Positions 24,104 through 32,305 of a stretch of 64,000 nt of DNA are shown here, in pieces (position 1 is the first letter of the stretch; every line of letters begins with the position of its first letter). The stretch comes from Roseateles_E cavernae (GTDB taxonomy: Bacteria; Pseudomonadota; Gammaproteobacteria; Burkholderiales; Burkholderiaceae_C), in contig NZ_JBDPLH010000002.1 of the NCBI RefSeq assembly GCF_040187885.1, positions 558,001 to 622,000 on the forward strand. Reading direction: 5' to 3'. The notes under the pieces were generated by a model that ran no database searches, was not told the DNA's origin, and saw only the letters and a program-made list of their open reading frames with translations. A program made the translations under genes and the position numbers.

Positions 24104-26384
24104 TGAGCTTCACCGGGATCGATTTGGAGGTGGGCGTGCGCGCATCGATGGCAAAACTCTGCAGCGGCACCAGCGGATTGGTCTCCGGGTAGTAGCTGGC
24201 CAGGCAACCGCGCGGGATGTCGTACTCGACCAGCAGGAAGCGCTCGGCGCGCCGTTCCTTCACAAGCGCGTGCCCGTCGTCATAGAGGCTGGTGATGTCC
24301 ACCCAGTCGCCGGCCTTCATGCCGATCTGGCGCAGGTCCTCGGCGTTGATGAAGACCACGCGGCGGTGGCCCCAGACGCCGCGGTAGCGGTCGTCCATGC
24401 CGTAGATCGTCGTGTTGTACTGGTCGTGCGAGCGCACCGTCGCGAGCGCGAACACGATGGTGTCCTGTTGCTGCTGGTGGCGTCGGGCGCGATGGACGCT
24501 GGTATCGGTGGGCACCGCGTGGCAGCGGAACTCGGCCTTGCCCGAGGCCGTGGCCCAGACCCGCTCCGAGGCGGTGTTGCGCAGGCGAAAGCCACCGGGC
24601 GTCTTGATCTTCTCGTTGAAGCCGGCGAAGTCGGGGAACACCGCCGCTATCTTGTCGCGGATCGCCGCATAGTTGCCGGCCAGCGCCAGCCAGGGCGTGC
24701 GGCTGGCCGGCAAGGTGGCGGCGGCCAGGCGGGCGACGATCATGGGCTCGGACAGCAAGTGCTCCGAGGCCGGTGCGTTCAGCCCGGCCGACAGATGGAC
24801 CATGCTCATCGAGTCCTCCACCGTCACGCCCTGCGGCCCGCCGGCCTGCATATCGATCTCGGTGCGGCCCAGGCAGGGCAGCAGCAGGGCCTGGCGGCCA
24901 TGGACCACATGGCTGCGGTTGAACTTCGTCGCCACATGCACGGTCAGCGCGCAGCGCCGCAGCGCCGCCCAGGTGGCGGCGGTGTCAGGTGTTGCCGCGG
25001 CGAAATTGCCGCCCATCGCGATGAAGACCTTGGCCTGGCCGTCGCGCATGGCCTCGATCGCGCCGACCGTGTCGACGCCGTGCGCGCGCGGCGGCTCGAA
25101 GCCGAACACCTCGCCCAGGCGGTCCAGAAAGGCGGCGGCGGGCTTCTCGTAAATGCCCATCGTGCGGTCGCCCTGCACATTGCTGTGGCCGCGCACCGGG
25201 CAGGCGCCGGCGCCGGGCCGGCCGATATTGCCGCGCAGCAGCAGCAGATTGGCAATCATCTGGATGGTCGCCACCGCATGCTGGTGCTGGGTGATGCCCA
25301 TGCCCCAGCAGACGATCACGCGCTGGCTGCCGGCATAGAGCTCGGCGGCCTGGTGGATCTGGGCCTGGCTCAGGCCCGACTCGGCGACGATCAGCTCCCA
25401 GGACTCGGCGCGCAGATCGGCGATCAGCGCCTCGACGCCGACCGTGTGCGCGGCGATGAAGTCGCGGTCCAGCACCGGCGCCGTATCGTCCAGCTCGATC
25501 AGGCGTTTGCAGATGCCCTTCAGCAGCGCCAGATCGCCGCCGATCTTGAGCTGGAAGTAGTGGCTGCTGATGGCCGTCGAGCCGAAGGTGGCCATCTCCA
25601 GCTTGTTCTGCGGGTCGGCAAAGCGCTCCAGGCCGCGCTCGCGCAGCGGGTTGAAGCTGACGATCTTCGCGCCGCGCTTGGCCGCCGCGCGCAGCTCGCC
25701 CAGCATGCGCGGGTGGTTGGTGCCGGGGTTCTGGCCGAAGATGAAGATCGCGTCGGCCTGCTCGAAATCATCCAGGGTCACCGTGCCCTTGCCAACGCCG
25801 ATGGTCGGGCGCAGTCCCGAGCCGCTGGGCTCGTGGCACATATTCGAGCAGTCGGGGAAGTTGTTGGTGCCGAACTCGCGCACGAAGAGCTGGTACAGAA
25901 AAGCGGCCTCGTTGCTGGTGCGCCCCGAGGTGTAGAAGATCGCCTCGTTGGGGTCGGCCAGGCCTTGCAGCTCGCGGGCGATCAGCGCGAAGGCATCGTC
26001 CCAGGCGATGGCGCGGTAGCGGTCGCTGGCCGCGTCGTAGACCATGGGTTCGGTCAGGCGGCCGGTGGCCTCCAGCGCGAAGTCGCTCTCCTGCGCCCAT
26101 TCGCTGACGGTCTTGGCACCGATCACGGCGGGCGTGGCGCGCCGGCTGGTGGCCTCGGCCGCGACGGCCTTGACCCCGTTCTCGCAGAACTCGAAGCTCG
26201 ACGCATGGTTGCGGTCGGGCCAGGCGCAGCCGGGGCAGTCGAAACCGTCGGGCTGGTTGGCGTGCAGCAGGGTTCTTGCGCCCTTGGCGACGATGTCCTG
26301 CTCGAACAGCTGCCGGGCCACGCTTCTCAGCGCGCCCCAGCCGCCGGCCGGGCCCTCATACAACTCGATTTTCTGTTCGCTCAT
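24084..26384 (-). CDS. FdhF/YdeP family molybdopterin oxidoreductase
   Basis: The 766-residue protein is the size of E. coli YdeP and belongs to the bis-MGD oxidoreductase family related to formate dehydrogenase. It begins EQKIELYEGPAGGWGALRSV and has a Cys pair DCPGCAW (Cys50 and Cys53). Family motifs include TSGRTSNEAAFLYQLFVREF, CHEPSGSGL, FGQNPGTNHPRML and CPVRGHSNVQGDRTMGI. It is cytoplasmic: no twin-arginine signal is present. YdeP-type enzymes are linked to acid resistance but their substrate is not established. The Met at 26384 was chosen because residues upstream are not family-like. FdhD in the same operon likely sulfurates its cofactor. Confidence 0.9.
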   Translation of the reverse strand: MSEQKIELYEGPAGGWGALRSVARQLFEQDIVAKGARTLLHANQPDGFDCPGCAWPDRNHASSFEFCENGVKAVAAEATSRRATPAVIGAKTVSEWAQESDFALEATGRLTEPMVYDAASDRYRAIAWDDAFALIARELQGLADPNEAIFYTSGRTSNEAAFLYQLFVREFGTNNFPDCSNMCHEPSGSGLRPTIGVGKGTVTLDDFEQADAIFIFGQNPGTNHPRMLGELRAAAKRGAKIVSFNPLRERGLERFADPQNKLEMATFGSTAISSHYFQLKIGGDLALLKGICKRLIELDDTAPVLDRDFIAAHTVGVEALIADLRAESWELIVAESGLSQAQIHQAAELYAGSQRVIVCWGMGITQHQHAVATIQMIANLLLLRGNIGRPGAGACPVRGHSNVQGDRTMGIYEKPAAAFLDRLGEVFGFEPPRAHGVDTVGAIEAMRDGQAKVFIAMGGNFAAATPDTAATWAALRRCALTVHVATKFNRSHVVHGRQALLLPCLGRTEIDMQAGGPQGVTVEDSMSMVHLSAGLNAPASEHLLSEPMIVARLAAATLPASRTPWLALAGNYAAIRDKIAAVFPDFAGFNEKIKTPGGFRLRNTASERVWATASGKAEFRCHAVPTDTSVHRARRHQQQQDTIVFALATVRSHDQYNTTIYGMDDRYRGVWGHRRVVFINAEDLRQIGMKAGDWVDITSLYDDGHALVKERRAERFLLVEYDIPRGCLASYYPETNPLVPLQSFAIDARTPTSKSIPVKLSVHAAV

Positions 26385-26436
26385 GTCCTGCCTGCAGACT
26401 TGCCATACCAGGCAGGAGCGTATCAGTTGGCGAGCG

Positions 26437-27726
26437 CTATCTGAACAGGCCCGGCAGCCACAGCGAGAAGGCCGGCACATAGGTCACCAGCATCAGGGTC
26501 GCGGTCAGCGCGCCGTAAAAGGGCAGGATGGATCGCATCACCTCGCCCACCGAGATCTCGCCGATCGCGCAGCCGACGAACTGGGTGCTGCCCACCGGCG
26601 GGGTGTTCAGCCCCAGCGCGCAGTTGATCAGCATCATGATGCCGAACTGCACCGGGCTCATGCCGAACTGCTGGCAGATCGGCAGAAAGATCGGCGTGCA
26701 GATCAGGATGGTGGCCGCCATGTCCAGAAAGGTGCCGAGCAGGAACAGCAGGATGTTGACCATCAGGAAGATCACCCAGGGCGAGCTGGTGATGGCCGTC
26801 ATCAGCTCGCCGGTCTTCTGCGGCACCTCGTACAGCGCCATGAAGTAACCGAAGGCCGAGGAAATGCCGATCAGCAGCAGCACCACGCCGGTGGTCTTGC
26901 AGGCCTTGGCGCAGGCCTTCAGAAAGTGCGGCCAGCTCAGCGAGCGGTAGACGAAGACCGTGATCAGCAGCGCCCAGAACACCGCGGTGGCTGCCGACTC
27001 GGTGGCGGTGAAGACTCCGCTGAGAATGCCCACCAGGATGATGACGACGATCAGCAGGCCCGGCAGCGCGCCGATGAAGGCGGCCAGCACGGCAGTCCAG
27101 CCGGGGAAGGCGCCATGGGTCGGGTAGCCGCGCTTGACCGCGACGCCGTAGGCGGCGGCCAGGTTGGCGAGGGTCAGCAGCACGGCCGGGATCAGCGCCG
27201 CCAGGATCAGGTCGAACACGCTGACCGCCGCAATGCCGGCGGTGGCCAGCGTGAAGATGATCAGATTGTGCGAGGTGGGCATCAGCGCACCGACCAGCGA
27301 GGCATGCGTGGTCACATTGACCGCGTAGTCGGCGTGATAGCCCTGCTTCTTCATCAGCGGGATCATCACCGAGCCCATCGCCGACACATCGGCCAGCGGC
27401 GAGCCGGCCACGCCGCCGAACAAGGTGCAGCCCAGCACATTGCTCATGCCCAGACCGCCGCGCACATGGCCGACCAGGCTGTTGGCGAAGCGCACGATGC
27501 GGTCGGCGATGCCGCCGTGCAGCATCAGCTCGCCGGCAAAGACGAAGAAGGGGATGGCCAGAAAGGAGAACACCTGCATGCCGCCGACCATCTTCTGGAA
27601 CACCACCGCCACCGGCAGGCCGGCGGCGATGATGGTGGCCACCGAGGCCAGGCCGATGGAGAAGGCGACCGGCACGCCCAGCAGCAGCAGCACCGTGAAA
27701 CTAATCCCGAGAACAGTCAATTCCAC
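26437..27726 (-). CDS. dctM: TRAP transporter large permease, DctM type
   Basis: The 429-residue protein is the large TRAP permease, with about twelve membrane helices. Typical segments are LLLLGVPVAFSIGLAS at the N-terminus, FLAIPFFVFAGELM, and LINCALGLNTPPVGSTQFVG at the substrate site. It drives sodium-coupled uptake together with DctQ and the binding protein. The start is GTG at 27726, overlapping the dctQ stop by ten bases and preceded by a GGAG eight bases upstream. In the operon it follows uronate dehydrogenase and a lactonase, so a hexuronate is the probable cargo. Confidence 0.92.
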   Translation of the reverse strand: MELTVLGISFTVLLLLGVPVAFSIGLASVATIIAAGLPVAVVFQKMVGGMQVFSFLAIPFFVFAGELMLHGGIADRIVRFANSLVGHVRGGLGMSNVLGCTLFGGVAGSPLADVSAMGSVMIPLMKKQGYHADYAVNVTTHASLVGALMPTSHNLIIFTLATAGIAAVSVFDLILAALIPAVLLTLANLAAAYGVAVKRGYPTHGAFPGWTAVLAAFIGALPGLLIVVIILVGILSGVFTATESAATAVFWALLITVFVYRSLSWPHFLKACAKACKTTGVVLLLIGISSAFGYFMALYEVPQKTGELMTAITSSPWVIFLMVNILLFLLGTFLDMAATILICTPIFLPICQQFGMSPVQFGIMMLINCALGLNTPPVGSTQFVGCAIGEISVGEVMRSILPFYGALTATLMLVTYVPAFSLWLPGLFR

Positions 27727-28214
27727 GCTGGCTCCACAGTCTCGCCCTTCAGCAGCGCGACGATATGTTCGATTGAAAAAAGCACGATCAGCACGCCGGC
27801 GATCACGATGGGCACATAGTCGATGCCCTCGGGCACATTGAGCATGGGCTTGCGCTCGTTCCACTTCAGCGTGGCCCAGAGCCAGCCGCTCTTGGCCATC
27901 AGCGCGCCGAACAGCGCGACCAGCGCATGGATCAGCAGCTCCAGCTTGCGCCGCAGCTTCTCGGGCAGCAGGGCCGCCAGCGACTCCAGGCCGATATGGC
28001 CGGCGTCGCGCACCCCGACCGCGACGCCGAAGGCGGTCACGAAGAGTATCAAGAGCATCGCCAGCGCCTCGGCCCAGGTGGGGGTGTCGTTGAACACATA
28101 GCGGCCCACCACCTGGAATTGCACGCACAGCACCACCGCGATCAGGCCCGCCACCGCCGCCATCAGGGCCAGCTTGGACAGGCCCGCGCAGAGCCTGGTG
28201 AAGCGAGACCTCAC
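27717..28214 (-). CDS. dctQ: TRAP transporter small permease, DctQ type
   Basis: The 165-residue protein has four membrane helices and the DctQ pattern VVGRYVFNDTPTWAEALAML, then RDAGHIGLESLAALLPEKLR. It scaffolds the DctM permease. The GTG start at 28214 overlaps the dctP stop (GTGA at 28211-28214). A longer in-frame reading into dctP lacks family sequence and was rejected. Confidence 0.9.
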   Translation of the reverse strand: MRSRFTRLCAGLSKLALMAAVAGLIAVVLCVQFQVVGRYVFNDTPTWAEALAMLLILFVTAFGVAVGVRDAGHIGLESLAALLPEKLRRKLELLIHALVALFGALMAKSGWLWATLKWNERKPMLNVPEGIDYVPIVIAGVLIVLFSIEHIVALLKGETVEPAWN

Positions 28215-29182
28215 TGGGTGTCCTGCACCGCCTTGACCAGGCGCTGCAGATCCGGCGTGGTCATGAACTTGGCGTAGACCGGGCCCATCTGGGCCTGGAA
28301 GCCGGCCTTGTCGACCTCGACGATCTCGGCCCCGCCGGCCTTGACCGCGGCCAGGCTCTTGGCCTCCTGCTCGTCCCACTTCTTGCGCTGGAAGGCCACC
28401 GATTCCTTGGCCGCCGCGCGCACCAGGTCCTGGTCGGCCTTGGGCAGCTTGTCGAACACCGCTTTGCTCATCAGCAGCATCTCGGGCGCCATCGAATGTT
28501 CGGTCTTCGAGTAGTACTTGACCGCCTCGTAGTGCTTGAAGCCGTCGTAGGAGGGCACATTGTTCTCGGCCGCATCGATCAGCCCGGTCTTCAGCCCGGT
28601 ATAGACCTCGCCGATCGGCATCGGCGTCGCGTTCGCGCCCATCGCGCTGACCAGGGCCACCCACAGATCGCTCTGCTGCACGCGGATCTTCATGCCCTTG
28701 GCATCGGCGACGCTCTTGACCGGCTTGCGGCCGTAGATCGAGCGGGCGCCGCTGTCATAGAAGGCCAGGCCGACAAAGCCCTGGGCCTCGCAGCTCTTCA
28801 GGATCTCCTCGCCGACCGGGCCGTCCAGGCTCTTGCGCATATGTTCGACCGAGCGGAACAGAAAGGGCATGGTCGGCACCTGGGTCTTGGCGCAGATCGC
28901 ATTCATCGGGCTGATGTTGACGCGTGTCATCTCCAGCGCGCCGATCTTGACCTGGTCTATGGTCTCCTTCTCGGTGCCCAGCGCGCCCTTGTTGAAGACC
29001 TTGATCTTGTGCTTGCCGCCGCTCTTCTGGGCCAGCAGCTCGCTCATGTACTTGACGGCGGCCACGGTCGGGTAGTCGTCGGCGTTGTGCACATCGGCCG
29101 AGCGGAACTCGATCGCGGCGGCGTCCTTGCCCATCAGGGCGAGCGCGGCGAGGGCCAGGCCGGCCAGCTTGTACTGTTTCAT
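28211..29182 (-). CDS. dctP: TRAP transporter substrate-binding protein, DctP type
   Basis: The 323-residue protein has a signal peptide (MKQYKLAGLALAALALMG) and the DctP fold. Diagnostic segments are FRSADVHNADDYPTVAAVKY at the N-terminus, YDSGARSIYGRKPVKSVAD, then MKIRVQQSDLWVALVSAMGA with the Arg that clamps the substrate carboxylate, and GLKTGLIDAAENN. Several TRAP proteins of this type bind galacturonate or glucuronate. The gene overlaps the lactonase gene by ATGA at 29179-29182 and is preceded by GGAGAC. Hexuronate specificity is inferred from the operon. Confidence 0.92.
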   Translation of the reverse strand: MKQYKLAGLALAALALMGKDAAAIEFRSADVHNADDYPTVAAVKYMSELLAQKSGGKHKIKVFNKGALGTEKETIDQVKIGALEMTRVNISPMNAICAKTQVPTMPFLFRSVEHMRKSLDGPVGEEILKSCEAQGFVGLAFYDSGARSIYGRKPVKSVADAKGMKIRVQQSDLWVALVSAMGANATPMPIGEVYTGLKTGLIDAAENNVPSYDGFKHYEAVKYYSKTEHSMAPEMLLMSKAVFDKLPKADQDLVRAAAKESVAFQRKKWDEQEAKSLAAVKAGGAEIVEVDKAGFQAQMGPVYAKFMTTPDLQRLVKAVQDTQ

Positions 29183-30093
29183 GGTTTTGTCTCCTTGATC
29201 TCGGTGCAGGGGTGGGGTGTTTCCGGAAGTCCTTGAACGCCGGGGCGCAGCGCAAACAGCGCGCCGTCCAGCGGCTTGGTCGTCGTGCCGTCCTCGGGGC
29301 GCATCGAGGCGATCACCAGCAGGTCCAGCGCCGGCCCGCCGAAGGCGCACATGGTCGGCTTGACCACCGGCAAGGCGATGCGGCGGTCCAGCCGGCCGGC
29401 CGGCGTGTAGCGCAGCACTGCCGCGCCGTCGTTGGCGCAGATCCAGTAGCCGCCCTCGGCATCGACCGCCGCGCCATCGGGGCGGCCCGCCGGCAGCGCG
29501 GTGATGAAGTCGCGCGGCGTGCCGGCGCGGCCGGTCTCGCGCTCGTAGTCGCAGGCCCAGACCCGGGCCTGCGAGGCATGCGAGTCGCTGAAGTACAGCG
29601 TGCCGCCGTCGGGGCTGAAGCCCAGACCATTGGCCACCAGCAGATCCTCGCGCAGCGCCGGTTGCCAGGGGCCTGCCTCGCCCGGCGCGGACAGGCGCGC
29701 CAAGCGGCCCTTGGCCTGGCGCTCGGCACCGCCGGCCAGGTGCAGGCTGCCGACCCAGAAGCGGCCCTGGCGGTCGCAGCGGCCGTCGTTGAAGCGCATA
29801 TCGGCGCCATGCGGCGCGGCGGCGAGCAGGCGCAGCCCGGCGGCATCGCGGTCGTCGAGATCGAGCGCATAGACGCCGTCCTGCAGCGCCGCGATCAGCC
29901 CGCCGCCCTCGCGCAGCGCGATGCAGCCGATCTGCTGCGGCAGCGCCCAGCTGCGCGCCGGCCGGGCCGAACCGTCATGGCGCCACAGCCGCCGGCCGCT
30001 GATGTCGACCCAGAAAAAGGCGGCCGCCTCGGCCGACCACAGCGGGCTCTCGGCCAGCTGGCTGTCGCCCTGCCACCAGAGCTCGGGCGTCAT
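29179..30093 (-). CDS. SMP-30/gluconolactonase family lactonase (UxuL-like)
   Basis: The 304-residue protein is a six-bladed SMP-30 propeller with the metal residues in LAESPLW, RFNDGRCDRQGRFWVGSLHL, VANGLGFSPDGGTLYFSDS and GRPDGAAVDAEGGYWICAND. In oxidative uronate pathways such enzymes hydrolyse the galactaro- or glucaro-lactone made by uronate dehydrogenase. Its start overlaps the stop of the udh gene (ATGA at 30090-30093) and its stop overlaps dctP. That tight coupling to uronate dehydrogenase supports the aldarolactonase role over the gluconolactone one. Confidence 0.9.
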   Translation of the reverse strand: MTPELWWQGDSQLAESPLWSAEAAAFFWVDISGRRLWRHDGSARPARSWALPQQIGCIALREGGGLIAALQDGVYALDLDDRDAAGLRLLAAAPHGADMRFNDGRCDRQGRFWVGSLHLAGGAERQAKGRLARLSAPGEAGPWQPALREDLLVANGLGFSPDGGTLYFSDSHASQARVWACDYERETGRAGTPRDFITALPAGRPDGAAVDAEGGYWICANDGAAVLRYTPAGRLDRRIALPVVKPTMCAFGGPALDLLVIASMRPEDGTTTKPLDGALFALRPGVQGLPETPHPCTEIKETKP

Positions 30094-30908
30094 GGCTTGG
30101 CCTCGAAAGGGCCGAGGCCCAGAAAGCTGCCGCCCTGCAGCCGCGCCATCGGCGTGCCGGCGGGGAAGTCGATGGCGCCGACGCTGGCGCGCCAGGCCTC
30201 GGCGCTGTCCTGCGGGCGGTAACCGATCTGCGCCCAGCCGTCCTCGCTCCACCAGCGCTCGGGGTTGGCCGAGACGCCATAGACCGTCAGGCAGCCGACT
30301 TCCGGTGCGCGCAGCGCCGCCAGCACCAGGCGCAGCAGATCGGCATGGCTGAGCCAGGTGGACAGCGCGCGCGCATCGGGCGGCTCGGCCGTTGCGGTGC
30401 CTATGCGCAGGCAGACCGACTCGATGCCGTAGCGGTCCCAGTAGAGCCGGGCCATGCCCTCGCCGAACAGCTTGCTGAGGCCGTAATAGCCGTCCGGCCG
30501 GGGCGGATCCTGCGGGCTCAGCGCGGCGCCGCGCTCGTAGCCGCCGCTCACATGGTTGGAGCTGGCGAAGACGATGCGGCGCGTGCCGGCCAGGCGGGCC
30601 GCCTCGTAGAGATGGAAGACCCCGTCCAGATTGGCCGGTGCGATCTGCTCGTAGGGGCTCTCGACGCTGACACCGCCCAGGTGCACGACGGCGTCGACAC
30701 CCTGCAGCAGGTCCCGCACTGCGGCGCGGTCGGCCAGGTCGCAGGGCTGCTGCTCTTCATGCGCGGTCAGGCCGCCGTCCAGCGGCAGGCGGTCGCTGAG
30801 CCGCAGCCGGTGGCAGGCCCGGCCCAGCGGCGCGCGCAGCACCCTGCCCAGGGTGCCTGCGGCGCCGGTCAGCAGCCAGGTCGATGGCGTCTTGTCGTCA
30901 GGGTTCAT
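30090..30908 (-). CDS. udh: Uronate dehydrogenase
   Basis: The 272-residue protein is a short-chain dehydrogenase of the extended type and is the usual length for uronate dehydrogenase. It has TWLLTGAAGTLGRVLR for NAD binding, VHLGGVSVESPYEQIAPANL, ASSNHVSGGYERG and the catalytic YYGLSK. The enzyme oxidises galacturonate or glucuronate to the aldaro-lactone with NAD. It is the first gene of a five-gene operon (udh, lactonase, dctP, dctQ, dctM). A KdgR-like box at 30971-30985 lies 63 bases upstream and is shared with the divergent pectate lyase gene. Confidence 0.92.
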   Translation of the reverse strand: MNPDDKTPSTWLLTGAAGTLGRVLRAPLGRACHRLRLSDRLPLDGGLTAHEEQQPCDLADRAAVRDLLQGVDAVVHLGGVSVESPYEQIAPANLDGVFHLYEAARLAGTRRIVFASSNHVSGGYERGAALSPQDPPRPDGYYGLSKLFGEGMARLYWDRYGIESVCLRIGTATAEPPDARALSTWLSHADLLRLVLAALRAPEVGCLTVYGVSANPERWWSEDGWAQIGYRPQDSAEAWRASVGAIDFPAGTPMARLQGGSFLGLGPFEAKP

Positions 30909-30970
30909 GCGGCCTGATGCGGCTTTAGGGACAGCCCTGTGCCGGAAATGAAAGTGTCTTTGTAGAATAT

Positions 30971-30985
30971 CGAAACACTGTTTCG
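30971..30985. promoter_or_regulatory. KdgR-like operator (udh operon / pectate lyase divergent promoter)
   Basis: CGAAACACTGTTTCG is a perfect palindrome with a three-base centre and contains GAAACA-N-TGTTTC, the core I recall for KdgR boxes in enterobacterial pectin regulons. It lies in the 95-base gap between divergent udh and a pectate lyase gene. An IclR/KdgR-type gene is present at 52589. A -10-like TAGAAT (30964-30969) precedes it on the plus strand. Binding is inferred. Confidence 0.72.
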
Positions 30986-31003
30986 GAAATGCTAGGGGAT
31001 TCC

Positions 31004-32305
31004 ATGAGGACCTATCGGATGGCGCTCGCCGCGTGGCTGATGCTGGTGCCCGCCGTCCACGCGCTGGACCGCGCCGGCATCGCCCACCCCGGCTGGGCCA
31101 CGACCCAGGGCGGGCAGGGCGGCCGCATCCTGCGCGTCGACACGCTGGCGGCCGACGGCCCCGGTTCGCTGCGCGCGGCGTTGGAGGCCCAGGGGCCACG
31201 CATCGTGGTCTTCGAGGTCGGCGGCGTGATCGATATGGCGGGCGCCAAGCTGCAGATCCGCGACCCCTTCGTGACCGTGGCCGGCCAGACCGCGCCGGAC
31301 CCCGGCATCACCGTGATCAAGGCCGAGACCCTGATCGCCACGCATGATGTGATCGTCCAGCACCTGAGGTTCCGGCCCGGCGAGTTCGGCCGGCCCAAGA
31401 AGGGCGGCGGCGACCAGGACGGCATCTCGACCGCCGGTGCGGCCCACAACATCATCGTCGACCACTGCAGCTTCTCCTGGGCCACCGACGAGAACCTGTC
31501 GGTCTCCGGCCCGCGCTTCGAGGGCGCCACGCCCGCGCAGTGGCGCCAGCACACCGGCCGCCAGATCACCTTCAGCCACAACCTGATCTACGAGGGCCTG
31601 GCGAACTCGGTGCACGCGAAGGGCGAGCACTCCAAGGGCTCGCTGATCCATGACAACGCCAGCGCCATCCTGATCTACGGCAATGTCTATGCCTCCAACC
31701 GCGAGCGCAACGCGCTGTTCAAGGGCGGGGTGCAGGCGGCCATGGTCAACAACCTGATCTACAACCCCGGTGCCAAGGCGGTGCACTACAACCTGGTCGC
31801 GCATGAATGGGCCGGCCAGCCCTACCAGACCGGCCGGATCAGCCTGGTCGGCAATGTGCTGCGCCACGGGCCCGACACACTGGCCGGCACGCCGCTGTTC
31901 GCGCTCGGCGGCCATGGCGATGTGGAGCTGTTCATGCAAGGCAATGTGGCGCTGGACATGGCCGGCCGCGCGCTCGCGCAGACCGGGGTCTACACGGCCG
32001 GCCCGGCCCGCATCGTCGCCGCCGAGCAGCCCTATCTGCCGCCGGGGCTGCAAGCCCTGCCGGCCGAACGGCTGGAGGCCGAGCTGATGCTGGCCGCCGG
32101 CGCGCGGCCCTGGTCCCGCGATGCGATCGACTTCAAGCTGCTGTCCGACGTCGCCGAGGCGCGCGGCCAAATCATCGACAGCGAGAGCCAGAACGGCGCC
32201 GGCTTCCCGCGCCACGCGCCGACCCGGCGCCGCTTCGATCCGGCCGACTGGCATCTGCAGGACATGAGCCCGCGCCAGGGCTGGCAGAGCCTGTTCAGGC
32301 GCTGA
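31004..32305 (+). CDS. Secreted pectate lyase (right-handed beta-helix)
   Basis: The 433-residue protein has a signal peptide ending PAVHAL and a right-handed parallel beta-helix of the pectate lyase type. Helix repeats include GGVIDMAGAKLQIRDPFVTV, NIIVDHCSFSWATDENLSVS and ITFSHNLIYEGLANSVHAKG. It is expected to cut polygalacturonate by beta-elimination with calcium. It resembles the PL1 group, but the PL1 catalytic RxPRxR motif seen in the two fusion enzymes of this window is not obvious, so the subfamily is open. The Met at 31004 is preceded by AGGGG; a Met five codons earlier has none. It is divergent from the udh operon with a shared KdgR-like box. Confidence 0.85.
   Translation: MRTYRMALAAWLMLVPAVHALDRAGIAHPGWATTQGGQGGRILRVDTLAADGPGSLRAALEAQGPRIVVFEVGGVIDMAGAKLQIRDPFVTVAGQTAPDPGITVIKAETLIATHDVIVQHLRFRPGEFGRPKKGGGDQDGISTAGAAHNIIVDHCSFSWATDENLSVSGPRFEGATPAQWRQHTGRQITFSHNLIYEGLANSVHAKGEHSKGSLIHDNASAILIYGNVYASNRERNALFKGGVQAAMVNNLIYNPGAKAVHYNLVAHEWAGQPYQTGRISLVGNVLRHGPDTLAGTPLFALGGHGDVELFMQGNVALDMAGRALAQTGVYTAGPARIVAAEQPYLPPGLQALPAERLEAELMLAAGARPWSRDAIDFKLLSDVAEARGQIIDSESQNGAGFPRHAPTRRRFDPADWHLQDMSPRQGWQSLFRR

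Noticed and set aside
31004..32305. Idea that this protein is a full PL1 enzyme like the fusion domains
   Set aside because: The RxPRxR catalytic motif of PL1 seen in the two fusions is not evident, so only a general pectate lyase assignment is made.
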